64,000 bases of DNA from Tricholoma matsutake (Eukaryota; Basidiomycota; Agaricomycetes; Agaricales; Tricholomataceae): assembly GCA_026075535.2 (NCBI GenBank), contig AP026550.1:9672001-9736000 (forward strand), written 5' to 3'. A program made the position numbers and the translations under genes. Below are positions 52,885-62,618 of the stretch, one piece after another; positions within the stretch are counted from its first letter, which is position 1; each line of letters starts with the position of its first letter. The notes under the pieces are model-generated. The model was not told the origin of the DNA, ran no database searches, and saw only the letters and a list, made by a program, of their open reading frames with translations.

Positions 52885-53865
52885 CCCGGACTGGAACATC
52901 ATGCCCCCAGAACCCAAGTGAGTAGTACTAGTGAGTTGTGACTGGCCAGGTCATGACTCGTAAATTTTGTTAACGATACGCATTGGAACGTCATGCCCCC
53001 CAAGGACCTAGGTAAGTCATGACTGGCCAGGTCACGATTTGCAAATTGTGTTAACAAGCCGAATTGGAACATCGTGCCCCCCAGAACCCAAGTGTAAGTA
53101 GTCGTGACTGGCCAGGTCATGATTCACATATTGTGTTAATGATCCATATTGGAACGTCATTCCCCAAGTGAGTCGTGACTGGCCAGGTCAGGACTCGCAA
53201 ATTGTGTCAAGGATCTGTATTGGAATGTCATGCCCCCAAGAACCCAAGTAAGTCATGACTGGCCAGGTCACAATCCACAAATTGTGTTAACAATCTGCAT
53301 TGAAACGTCATGCCCCCTAGAACCCAAGTAAGTCATGACTGGCCAGGTCATGATTCACAGATTGTGTTCATGATCCGTATTGGAACATCATTCCCCCCAA
53401 ACCCAAGTGTAGTCATAACTGGTCAGGTCCGGACTCACAAATTGTGTTAATGATCCATATTGGAATGTCATTCCCCCCAGAACTCAAGTGTAGTCATGGC
53501 TGGCCAGGTCAGGACTTGTAAATTGTGTGAACGATCTGAACGATCCGTATTGGAACATCATGCCCCCCAGAACCCAAGTAAGGCCAGGTCACGATTCGCA
53601 AATTGTGTTAACATATTGGAAGGCCATTCCCCCCAGAACCCAAGTGTAGTCATGACTGGCCAGGTCACAATTCACAAATTGTGTTAACGATCCGCATTGG
53701 AATGCCATGCCCCCCAGAACCCAAGCAAGTCGTGACTAGCCAGGTCATGATTCACAAATTGTGTTAACGATCCGTATTGGAACGTCATTCCCCCCAGAAT
53801 CCAAGTGAGTCGTGACTGGCCAGGTCAGGACTCGTGAGTCCTGTTGATGGTCTGCATTGGAGCAT
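52885..53865. repeat. satellite array, about 79-bp unit, 12 copies
   Basis: The word TGGCCAGGTCA occurs at about 52944, 53023, 53110, 53180, 53260, 53340, 53500, 53660, 53740 and 53818, spaced mostly 77-86 bp. Each unit also has ATTGGAACGTCATGCCCCCC and AATTGTGTTAACGAT. Units differ by substitutions and short indels. Confidence 0.9.
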
Positions 53866-54116
53866 CTGTGGCAGATGACAATGTACCTGAGGATGCAGTT
53901 GACATCAAAGAGGATAATAGTTATGGAGATGATAGCAGCATCCCTCTCTCTGCCGTAGTTGACATAGTCATTTCTGGGAAAGGGGGTGGCCTTGTCTCAC
54001 AAGACCTTGCCAGGGATGATAACGAAGCACCAGTGGATGAAATCGATGGGCAGGATGATAAAGATCTAGAGGTTCACATGACTGTCAATGAAGAAGCTTC
54101 AAACTCAGTGGTGTAG
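53844..54116 (+). CDS. acidic hypothetical ORF at the edge of the satellite
   Basis: 90 codons beginning MMVCIGASVADDNVPEDAVD; from codon 8 on it is strongly acidic (DNEAPVDEIDGQDDKDLEVH). The start lies in the last satellite unit, so the real gene, if any, was probably longer and has been cut. No family recognised. 54117-55400 holds only AT-rich sequence and, at 55170-55215, a GAGC-class hairpin remnant. Confidence 0.25.
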   Translation: MMVCIGASVADDNVPEDAVDIKEDNSYGDDSSIPLSAVVDIVISGKGGGLVSQDLARDDNEAPVDEIDGQDDKDLEVHMTVNEEASNSVV

Positions 54117-55410
54117 AGCATGCAACCTTTGGCAGAGAGATGAGGAAAGAGGACAAAAATCTCTAACAACTGGTACACAGTAAAGAGTTTTATATGTCAC
54201 AATGATGATGATGACTGGAGGGTTGATATATAACTTAAATGGCTCAAATAGGCTGTTTTTCATTGAATTTCATGGTTTTTTTTATTGTGGGAAAATATTT
54301 CCATTTTTGGAATAAGTCTTAAGTGAACTTAGAACTTAGGGACACGTACACCAAATTTAAGTTGCCAGCGCAGTGTGCCAGTGCTTGGGAGGGGTTAAGG
54401 TATCTTGTCTCTTTTGTCACACTTTGTCATAATTATATTTGTTCTCCACCACATCATCAATGGCCACATTGGTTGAACATGCAAAACCATGACAACTATT
54501 TGAATTGAGGTATAACTATGTATAAAGTAAGGTATGACCTAGGAGATGAAATAAATAAAATATCTACTGAGGATTAACTTGGAATGACTTATAGAATTGA
54601 GTATGATCTAGATTGGGACTTATGGGCTGAGGAGGTTAATGTATGTTCAAAAGTAAGTGCAAAGGTGGGTATAACAGAGAATGCATGCTGTGCACACTCT
54701 GACATGCGTGAGACCTGAAAGTGCGTAAATGTCAATATGTTTCTGGCAGAGCCTGAATCTCAATGTGTTGTGTCACACTTCCTTTTCTTCCTCCTAAGCC
54801 CAGGCATACTGCACTGGGAACCCAAAATTAGTATGCAGTCATGTTTCAGTCCAGCATAGGTGGCCTGTAATTTTTTTCTGAGCACTCAGAGTGGAGTATG
54901 CAGTTGTGAGCAAATTACTTACATCAAAATAGAGTTTGAAAGTCCAGTTCAGTCTGGCCTTTTTGCCCTTTTTGGGTGAACTGCAGACCACCTTAGTCCT
55001 ATACTATTCAAGTATCTACCGAACCGCAGACCGGACGGTTCAGGACCAGTCCAGAGCAGTCCATTAGCGGTCTGTTGACTGGTTCAGAGTGGTCCTACAA
55101 ACTATTATATGTACATGTAGATAATATACATATTATTATGATAAAGTAAAATAAAATAAATAAAAAAAGTAGCCCCCACGATCCCCCCCACAAGCAGGGG
55201 CTTGCGAGGATGGAGGCAGGTGCATCTAGGGTGAGTGGGTGGAGGTATGAAATATCAAGTTCGACTTGAAACTCATCATGATGACCAGTTAGAATAGAAG
55301 CTATAGTGATACAAAGAGCAAATAAAGGCTCTTCAGAAATCAAGAACAATGCATCGTGATTATTTACCAAGAACAGAACGAGCTCTGCCCAGGGTCCACA
55401 GAGTCCTGGG

Positions 55411-56833
55411 GTGAGCCTGAAGAGTCACCAAATGATGATTGCAGTCATTTGCAACCTGTACTGCACTAGTGCTGAGGATGGCGACAACATAGCTGATCAC
55501 CTCAATAAACTTAAGCGGTACTGGGAACACATCAACCTCATGGCTGATGATGACTTCAAGATCTTGGACAACCAATTCAAGGTTTTGATTTCATCCTCCC
55601 TTCCATCTGCTTGGGACACCTTCACAGAAGCCTATGTTGGCTGATGAAGGGATATTTCCGAGACTGATCCAAAGCAACTGATGAGCTCACAACAGTTTAT
55701 CGGAGTCATCAAAGAAGAGGCCATTCATTGCAATGCCTGGAAAGCTGAGACCTCCCATCAAACCATCTCGATGCCTGGCCCATCCACCAGCAAGTCCAAG
55801 TATTGCATTATATGTAAGTGCAACAACTATAATACTAATGAATGTTGCAATTGTGGTAAAAGGTTCTGCAAAAAACCAAACCACGAGGACAAAGACTGCT
55901 AGTAACAGAAGGGCAAACACAAGTGAGATGGGAAACCAAATCGAGGAGGGAAGAAGAGGCAAAAGACTGAGGCTACAAACATGAGAGGGAGGAAATGCAG
56001 GTCAAAGAGGAGGTTGCATTTATGATGGAGGAGGATCACGATATCTCAATGAACTCCTCCAACAAAGATCAATACTTTGATTTTAATAATAACAATGTCA
56101 ATAATGCAGAAATGATAAGCCTTTGGACTATTATCACTGGCTTGCAAATTCAGCAACCACATCACATATTACTAACCAAAGGGAAGCCTTTGTCACATAC
56201 AAACCACTAGCAGGGAAAACTGTAGTGGAAGTTGGCAACAATAAGGCCAATGTTAAAGGCCAGGAACAATTGAGCTTGAGTCATACTATAAATGTCACAA
56301 GTACCTATTATGACTTGACGACATCCTCTATATCCCCAGCAACCACAATAATCTCATCTCACTTGGCTGATGGGATAAAGCAGGAGGACAGTACACAGGT
56401 GGAGGGGGAGTACTAACTCTCATCACCAAAGATGGGAAACAGATCACCCAAGGCACTAAAATACAGAACAATCTGTATAATATGAAGGTTCCTATTCGAA
56501 AACCTGGTGCTTCTAACTCTAAAACCAAGGTGTCTACTCCTCAAACCTTCCAGGCTACAGAACTGACACAGAGCTGGGAAACCTGGCATAAGCGATATGG
56601 GCATACATATAAGCTATAGTGGCTTACAAAAGCTACTAAACCTCAAAATCATAGATGGCTTCACAGTGGATACTAGAACACCAAAGCCAGATTGTGTACC
56701 CTGTACTGAGGCTAAACAAACAGAAGAACTGTTCAATAAAACCAGTAGCAACCCAGCTATAAAACCCAGTGAGCTAACCCATATTGACTTATGGGGAAAA
56801 TATCACATCAAATCTATAAACAGAAATGACTAA
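55411..56833 (+). pseudogene. Ty1/copia remnant: gag, protease, GAG-pre-integrase
   Basis: Gag (55411-55902) has NIADHLNKLKRYWEHINLMA, LISSSLPSAWDTFTEAYVG and a Cys-rich end; a TGA at 55642 breaks it. The protease region (56123 on) reads LANSATTSHITNQREAFV where a D-S-G/A would be expected; N-S-A suggests loss of the catalytic Asp. The pre-integrase part (56580-56833) has WHKRYGHTYKL-like text followed by YSGLQKLLNLKIIDGFTVDT, CVPCTEAKQTEELF and ELTHIDLWGKYHIKS, then a stop. RT and RNase H are absent. 56834-57081 holds nothing recognisable. Confidence 0.75.
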
Positions 56834-57081
56834 GATATGATGACTGTAATTTTTGTCATCTGTATTTCAACATTTCAGAGCCTAAAACAGCTCTGGCTTC
56901 ACTGCCACCTAGATTACTAAGCATTACTAAGCATGGCACAATGCCATTAAACACATTTCTCACCATTATTTCAGTGTTGACTGCTCATTTAACATGCTGT
57001 AAATCAGTAGCATGCCTGTTAGAAGACCTAAGGGATCTAAAAACAAGTCTAGTTATGATGCTGGAGGCTTTGGGCTAGTGA

Positions 57082-57405
57082 GTGCTTGGCAGTTGCACAG
57101 TGAACAAAATATGCTGCACACCAGCCCACACTGATGATGAATTTGAACCCTTCCATCAGTCTTTGGTTGTAGGAGGCAAATTTGCATGGTCTAAAGGCTC
57201 TCCAAATTTTGATCTCATAGCTGCTTGGTGGTCAAGCCAATGGCAAAACAATCTTTTACAAACTGTAGAGCATTTACCAGCAAATAGCATCAAGATCTGG
57301 TCAGATAATCATAACTTGAAGGCAAAGGAATCAATAGTTACTATCTTGCCAGTGTGTGACAAAAATTACCACAGATTGCATTCTATTGGACATATTCAAG
57401 TTTAG
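57082..57405 (+). CDS. hypothetical ORF, unrecognised
   Basis: 107 codons with GKFAWSKGSPNFDLIAAWWS and ANSIKIWSDNHNLKAKESIV. The W-S-D-N pattern resembles RNase H-like text in some retroelements, but too little is present to decide. Confidence 0.25.
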   Translation: MLGSCTVNKICCTPAHTDDEFEPFHQSLVVGGKFAWSKGSPNFDLIAAWWSSQWQNNLLQTVEHLPANSIKIWSDNHNLKAKESIVTILPVCDKNYHRLHSIGHIQV

Positions 57406-57410
57406 TGATG

Positions 57411-57510
57411 TCCAGGGCCCAGCTCAGCTCAAAAGCCCAGGCTTGGGCTTGGCTTGAACAGGCTCAGGCTTGGCTTGGCTTGGCTTTGGCCTGGGCCAGG
57501 ACTTGAAGAG
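57411..57510. repeat. AAGCC/GGCTTGG-rich dispersed repeat, copy 3
   Basis: Starts TAGTGATGTCCAGGGCCCAG, then repeated GGCTTGG. Same family as 6474-6605. Confidence 0.55.
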
Positions 57511-57664
57511 GAAACATAAGAGACACATAATGGACATGATAGAAATGTAATTGGAGGTACCTTGTCATACTAACATTCTAACATGTCCAGTGAATTAGCA
57601 TTGACAATGCAACATTGCTGTTTGATTGCTAGACTGGGAGTTGTTGGATATCAATCAATGATGC

Positions 57665-58520
57665 AAGTCTCACTTTTTTATTTTTTATTTTAACTCATCA
57701 ATTTATAATGTGGGGCGCAAAGGCAGTCCACGGGTGAGACAATACAAATGAGACAAGTATACTATGCTCACTACAAGCTCATACAATCCCCCAGGGTCCC
57801 CATCTTGAATGCCACTGGACAGGCAAGGACATATATACCACCTGTTGAGGCAGAAAGGCAAAGCACATGGCACAAAGGTAGCCAGGCAGACCCTGGGTGG
57901 TGCTACAATGATCCCCCAGCCACTTATCCAACTGGAGTTGAAGCAGTCACCAGATGGTGTTAATTCACTATAAACCTCCCCCTGAAGGAGGAAAGACAAC
58001 CACTTTCACAGAACACCCAGAAGAGGGTGACCCCTCCCCGTGCAAAGGGAAGGGACCATCGACATGGCACAGCTGTGAACAACATAAATGTAGCTGGGGG
58101 CCATAGCACAGCCAGCCGGGCACCAACCAACCCAAAGGTCAGTTGGTGTAGAGAGCAAGAGATGCTCCCATAGACAAGTGCTCCCCCATAGTAGAGGGCA
58201 CGTAGTGGGGGTGACATCCAACGATGTGCTCACCCAGATAGCAGCCGGAGTGCCCAAGTGCGCAGCTTAACTGCACTGATGCTCACTGACTGCTACAGAT
58301 CACAATTAAATCCAGCTTTGCAAGGAAACAAGCAAATGCTGTGTCCATCTGGATTTGGCAATGTGGCAATTGCCTGTGATGAGGTTCCATCACCCAGATC
58401 ACAGCTTACCCAACCTGGCAACTTTCCTACCGGTGGGTCATGAGTTGCAACCTCTGACTGGGGCAATAGGCCAGCATGCCATGTGCACCATTTACTCCCA
58501 CTGGTTAGCTTAGAAAGCAG
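57665..58520 (-). mobile_element. long retroposon, diverged copy (family R)
   Basis: Read on minus it ends GCCCCACATTATAAATTGAT, then an A-rich tail (57665-57695). This matches the end of the copy at 60582-62106 (GCCCCACGTTATAAATTGTT, poly-A). Upstream both share TGTGCCATGTG...CCTTTC and GGTTTATAGTGAATTAACAC. The 5' end is uncertain; no target duplication was found. Open frames in it are short. Confidence 0.65.
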
Positions 58521-58544
58521 CGATACCTAAGGCAACAGGATAGT

Positions 58545-58612
58545 CTAGCAGTAGGGGTAGCAGAAGTAAAGCCCCCTGATGAGAACCTTCGCATGTTCGA
58601 AACCGCTAACCT
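58545..58612 (+). ncRNA. weak tRNA-like sequence
   Basis: TAGTCTAGCAGTAGGGG resembles an A box and GTTCGAAACC a B box. The stems were not convincing. May be another SINE head. 58621-59455 beyond holds no gene. Confidence 0.3.
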
Positions 58613-60581
58613 TTCAGCACCTCTCTGTTTGTAGCTGCAACCTACTTATCTTAGGAGATGAAGCGGCAGCCAACATGATGTGCATGATGATGGCCCTGCA
58701 CTTGTGCTCACGTGGACACCAGTCATTGTGAGTCATTCCTCATCACATGACTCTGGCTAGTAACCAGGTCATTTCATTGACTCCACCTTGTTTTGAGACC
58801 AAGAAGGCAAATTAATGTTCTGTTTCAAATGTTTATAGGTTGTAATGTTGCATAAATAACATTCAAGCTCCTAAGATCATTCTGAGGCCTGCTATTACCT
58901 GGTTACTAACATTTTGTCCCCCAATAGCTCTGGCTAACAATTAGTGGCATGAATCAGCACCTGTCCTAATCAAATGCATTTTCGATGTGTTTCTGATTGC
59001 TTATGGATACCAACTAAATTCATCTGTGCTGCTCTATATCACCATAAGCTCACCAGTTCATGTTGAGGGCCTTTTTTCTGTGGAACAAAGATGACCAAGG
59101 GATTTCAGGTTTGCACATGTAATTTGATGATGGATATCAGGTGAATGGACTGTACAATTTCCTGGGAGAGGTATTATGGATTATTGACATGTCTTGTTGA
59201 GGCCAAGTGTTTCAACATTCTGCAGTCTCATGGTGCATTTATATGCAGTGCTCAGGTTTCTGTTGCTTATAAACTCGTCTGTTCTGCTCTGTCATACTCT
59301 CTGCCCATTCATCTCAGGTATCCTTGAAGCTCATGGCATGAAGCTCTCGAAAGACTAATGAGCATCCTAGATAGTGGGTGGGTGGATGAAAAAGTGTGAA
59401 TTAACGAAGTGTGATGCAAAATAACTCAATTCTGAAATAAGCGAGAAACAGAAAAATGACAAGCAGATCTGCAAGGAATGGGAGGAAAAGGAACAACAAC
59501 AGCAACAACAACAACCATCACCACCCACCAGTCATGCAGGATTGGGCCTTGGTTGCTTGCTGGTTGCTTGTTCTGGCTGCTACAAGGACAGGACTTTTGT
59601 TGCCATTGACAAGCTCAATTCCTGAAACTGCTTTATGCGAGGTTTCGAATGCACACACACATGACACTTACGCCCACACCAACTTCACATATCCCACTTG
59701 CAAGCCCCCTGCCATTCAAGCCACGCACTCCACCACCACTGCTCTGGCCTCTCAGCAGGTGGCATCTATCATTGTTCTTTGATAGTGACAACACCCCATA
59801 TCACCTGCCTTGATGCCTCCTGAATAGAGCAGACTCAGTTCTTCCAAGGGACCAGGACGGTCAATGAATATGTTGATGAATTTCATGACCTCATCGACAA
59901 AGCGCGATATTTTGAGGGACCTCATATTGTAATGAAGTTTTGTCAAGGGCTAAATTCTCAAATCCAGGACTATGTCACCTGCCTTACACAGGGCCACCCT
60001 TCCAATGACAACCCCAAGTCTTGGTACACAGCTGCGATACTATGTGACGAAAATTGTATCATGAACAAGGCTTTCAAATCTTCGTCGCGCACTGCAGTAT
60101 GAGCGGAAGTACTGCAGATGACTTGCAGAAGTATTTTTCGTAGGATGCCAACTCCTGTTGCCCCCTCCAATCCCTCTTTCCTGTGATTCGCACCCAAAAA
60201 CGCAACCACCTCTACCTTGTCATTACCAAGCATCTCATCACCTCCAGCCACACCCACAGTTACTTGTTTCCGATGCGGCCAATCGGGACATCTCAAACCC
60301 AAATGTCCAAAACAATTTGATGTGTGCTATATGGACCTCAACGAAAGACAAGTTTTCACAGAAGATGTTTTCACGGCTTTAGACATTGCAGAGGTGGATG
60401 AAAAAGTGACAGAGGGAAGTAACTCTGGGTTTTGGCCATGACAGCGCATGACTGGTATGCCACCGCTGTCTGTAAATAATCATTTTGCACTATTAACAGT
60501 AGACAAATTGTCCGAATCCGATTCTGTTCCCACAACTAAATCACACAAAATGAAAGCCATACCTGTATGACAAAACCCTCA

Positions 60582-62106
60582 GCGGCACTGTGGTGTAGCA
60601 GTTAAATCACCACTTTGCTGTGGTGGGTGTGCTCCACCAAAAGGTTGGGGGTTCGAATCCCTCACAATGCAGATACCTGGGAACCTCCCAAAAGGCTGCG
60701 GCCGCCATATGGAATCTCCAGTGACTCACTGATGGATCTTGATCCTGACATGGGAAGAGAAATGGGCCCTCTGTGGATAAGGTCAATGACATTGGTCCGG
60801 CCTTGGTAAAGTCGGTTCGCAGCTGGGTTACTGGCACCGATGGCATGTAAGGGTCTGATGAATGAGATCAATGGAATCTGTGGGTGAGAACCACGCTATA
60901 TAAAGCCATCGGAGATCTCTGGAAGATCTGCTGCCCAAAGTGTAAGCGCTGCCAATGCTTGTGCAGGTCCAAAAGGATAGGGCACGGTAAGATCGGGTAT
61001 CGCCCTGATAACGATCTGATGCTACAGATCAGTAGCAACAGGAGACCCGACTCCCACAAGCATGACAAACATGTGATGGGACGTTAGTCACAGGTAGTAA
61101 CTCCAAAGTATCCCATGGGGAACCGGTGGTGAAACAACTCCAGTTCTGGCCTTGTGCCAGGGTAGCACAACTGGTTGGCTTGTGGCAAGACAGAGACCTT
61201 GGACAGATTGGGGATCTGCGCCAATAAGGCATCAGCGAACCATCTGCTGAGGTACAGGAAAGCAGGAACAGGTTAGCCGCTGTAACACCGCTGAGCCATA
61301 GCCAGAAGGGGTAGTCCCCCTCTCTGGGCTCGAGAGAACTAAATCCTCTGTCGGTTCCCCCCGAACAACAAGTGGGGTAGGAGCTTAAGTTGATTCCATG
61401 GTGTCAGCACCTCTGAGAGTGTGGCAATATCCACACCGGAGAGTTCTGTGGGTGCAATTCCATGCCACACCAATTTGGGAGTTCAGGTGGCCTTAAGGCC
61501 AGCACCATTGAGGTGTTCAGGAATACACCGTTGTAAAAAGGGGTTGGGTAACGGTACCCCCCTGGGCCGGAACAAGTAAGACATTGCTGAGCCAGGTCCA
61601 TGAATCTGGTGATGATGGCAAGCAGCACCAAGTTGGGAGACCTTTGTAAGAACAAGGGCTGGCCGGACACAGATGTCAAAGGGGCTAGTAGTCGGGGTTC
61701 CACTCCCTGATGAACACTCCTGAAGTCACTGATAGGGCATCCCACAAGGGGTGCCCTAAACTTCGACAGTTATCCCTCCCTCTTTGGGGGGGGGTTTATG
61801 GTGAATCAACACTTCTCGGCATCTAGCTCCGGCTTTGGCTGGGGGCGGCTGGGGGGACTGTCTGAGATAACTGATTGGTGGAACGTCTGGCTCACGGGTG
61901 TGTGGCTATGTGTGTGCCATGTGTTGGCCTTCCCGCTGTAATGGGCATTTTCTGTGGCACTGCCCGCCATAAGTGGTTTTTCCGGGGCCAAAATGGTAGA
62001 TACATGGGTGCTTTAGTAGTTGTAGATAGCTGCTTGTGTCTGTAGATTTGCCCGCAGACTGCAATCGAGCCCCACGTTATAAATTGTTGAGTCAAAAAAA
62101 AAAAAA
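60582..62106 (+). mobile_element. 1.5-kb tRNA-headed, poly(A)-ended retroposon (family R)
   Basis: Flanked by a perfect 13-bp target duplication GACAAAACCCTCA (60569-60581 and 62107-62119). It starts with a tRNA-like module and ends in 14 A residues (62093-62106). It lies inside gypsy coding sequence. No reverse transcriptase or other long frame is present, so it depends on enzymes in trans. At 1525 bp it is far longer than ordinary SINEs (100-600 bp). The 3' 700 bp match the copy at 57665-58520. Confidence 0.85.
60585..60671 (+). ncRNA. tRNA-Ser(GCT)-like head of the retroposon
   Basis: Acceptor arms GCACTGT and ACAATGC pair with one mismatch. The anticodon arm CCACT/GGTGG closes the loop TTGCTGT, giving anticodon GCT, followed by a long variable region as in tRNA-Ser. 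The T arm GGGGG/CCCTC closes TTCGAAT. The D arm is irregular. It begins three bases inside the target duplication, so it is a retroposon head and not an independent tRNA gene. Confidence 0.6.
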
Positions 62107-62429
62107 GACAAAACCCTCAACAACACCCAAAATGGGAGAAAACACCCAAAATGGAAGAAACACCTTCCTGAACGATACGTTGTCGCCTCATGCCCAAGTG
62201 CGAATTCCCTGGAGCTTGACATTTTGATACAAACCGTCAACACCAGTGAGGTACATTCGACTCGCACACCACTGGACTCAGGCACGACCGGAATGTTCCT
62301 AAACACCAAATTCATGAAGCGAAAGCAACTTACGATGAAATGCCTAAGTCAACCAATTCCAGTGTATAACATTGACGGATCGCTCAACGAAGCCAGTAGT
62401 ATCAGCAACATCATCAACATCATGTTAAG

Positions 62430-62618
62430 ACAGAAAAGATGACCAGACTGGGGATTGAACCAAGGACCTCCTGGACATATACCAGATGCTCTAACCAACT
62501 GAGCTATCAGGTCTTATCTGGGTTCAATACTTTTGGTTCATATAATTAGACATCATTTGCATCTACTATTCTTGTAGGCAACATATAGTCATGTTAAGTC
62601 CTAACATGTAGTGACAGA
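62430..62618 (-). mobile_element. tRNA-derived insert in the gypsy protease region
   Basis: The reading frame expected to be continuous (NIINIM ... QYCDHSECA) is split by about 190 bp. The flanks repeat a diverged ATCATC(C)AACA..TCATG word (about 62411-62423 and 62623-62640), and CATGTTAAG occurs at both sides (62421-62429, 62590-62598). The insert contains the tRNA-like sequence at 62440-62513. Confidence 0.6.
62440..62513 (-). tRNA. tRNA-like sequence, probable pseudogene or SINE head (anticodon position TAT)
   Basis: On minus the 74 nt fit canonical geometry: acceptor GACCTGA/TCTGGTC (one mismatch), D arm GCTC/GAGC, anticodon stem TCTGG/CCAGG with loop TATATGT, 5-nt variable region, T arm CTTGG/CCCAG (one mismatch) with loop TTCAATC, then A. 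Position 33 is A instead of the near-universal T, so a functional tRNA is unlikely. Confidence 0.5.

Noticed and set aside
59456..59782. Secreted or membrane protein with N-terminal hydrophobic segment
   Set aside because: The Asn/His-rich lead and WALVACWLL text fit the start of this gypsy family's gag and its position upstream of the zinc knuckle.
60585..60671. Functional tRNA-Ser(GCT) gene
   Set aside because: It starts three bases inside a target duplication as the head of a retroposon, and the D arm is irregular.
62440..62513. Functional tRNA-Ile(TAT) gene
   Set aside because: A at position 33, mismatches in two stems, and a position inside a transposon frame.
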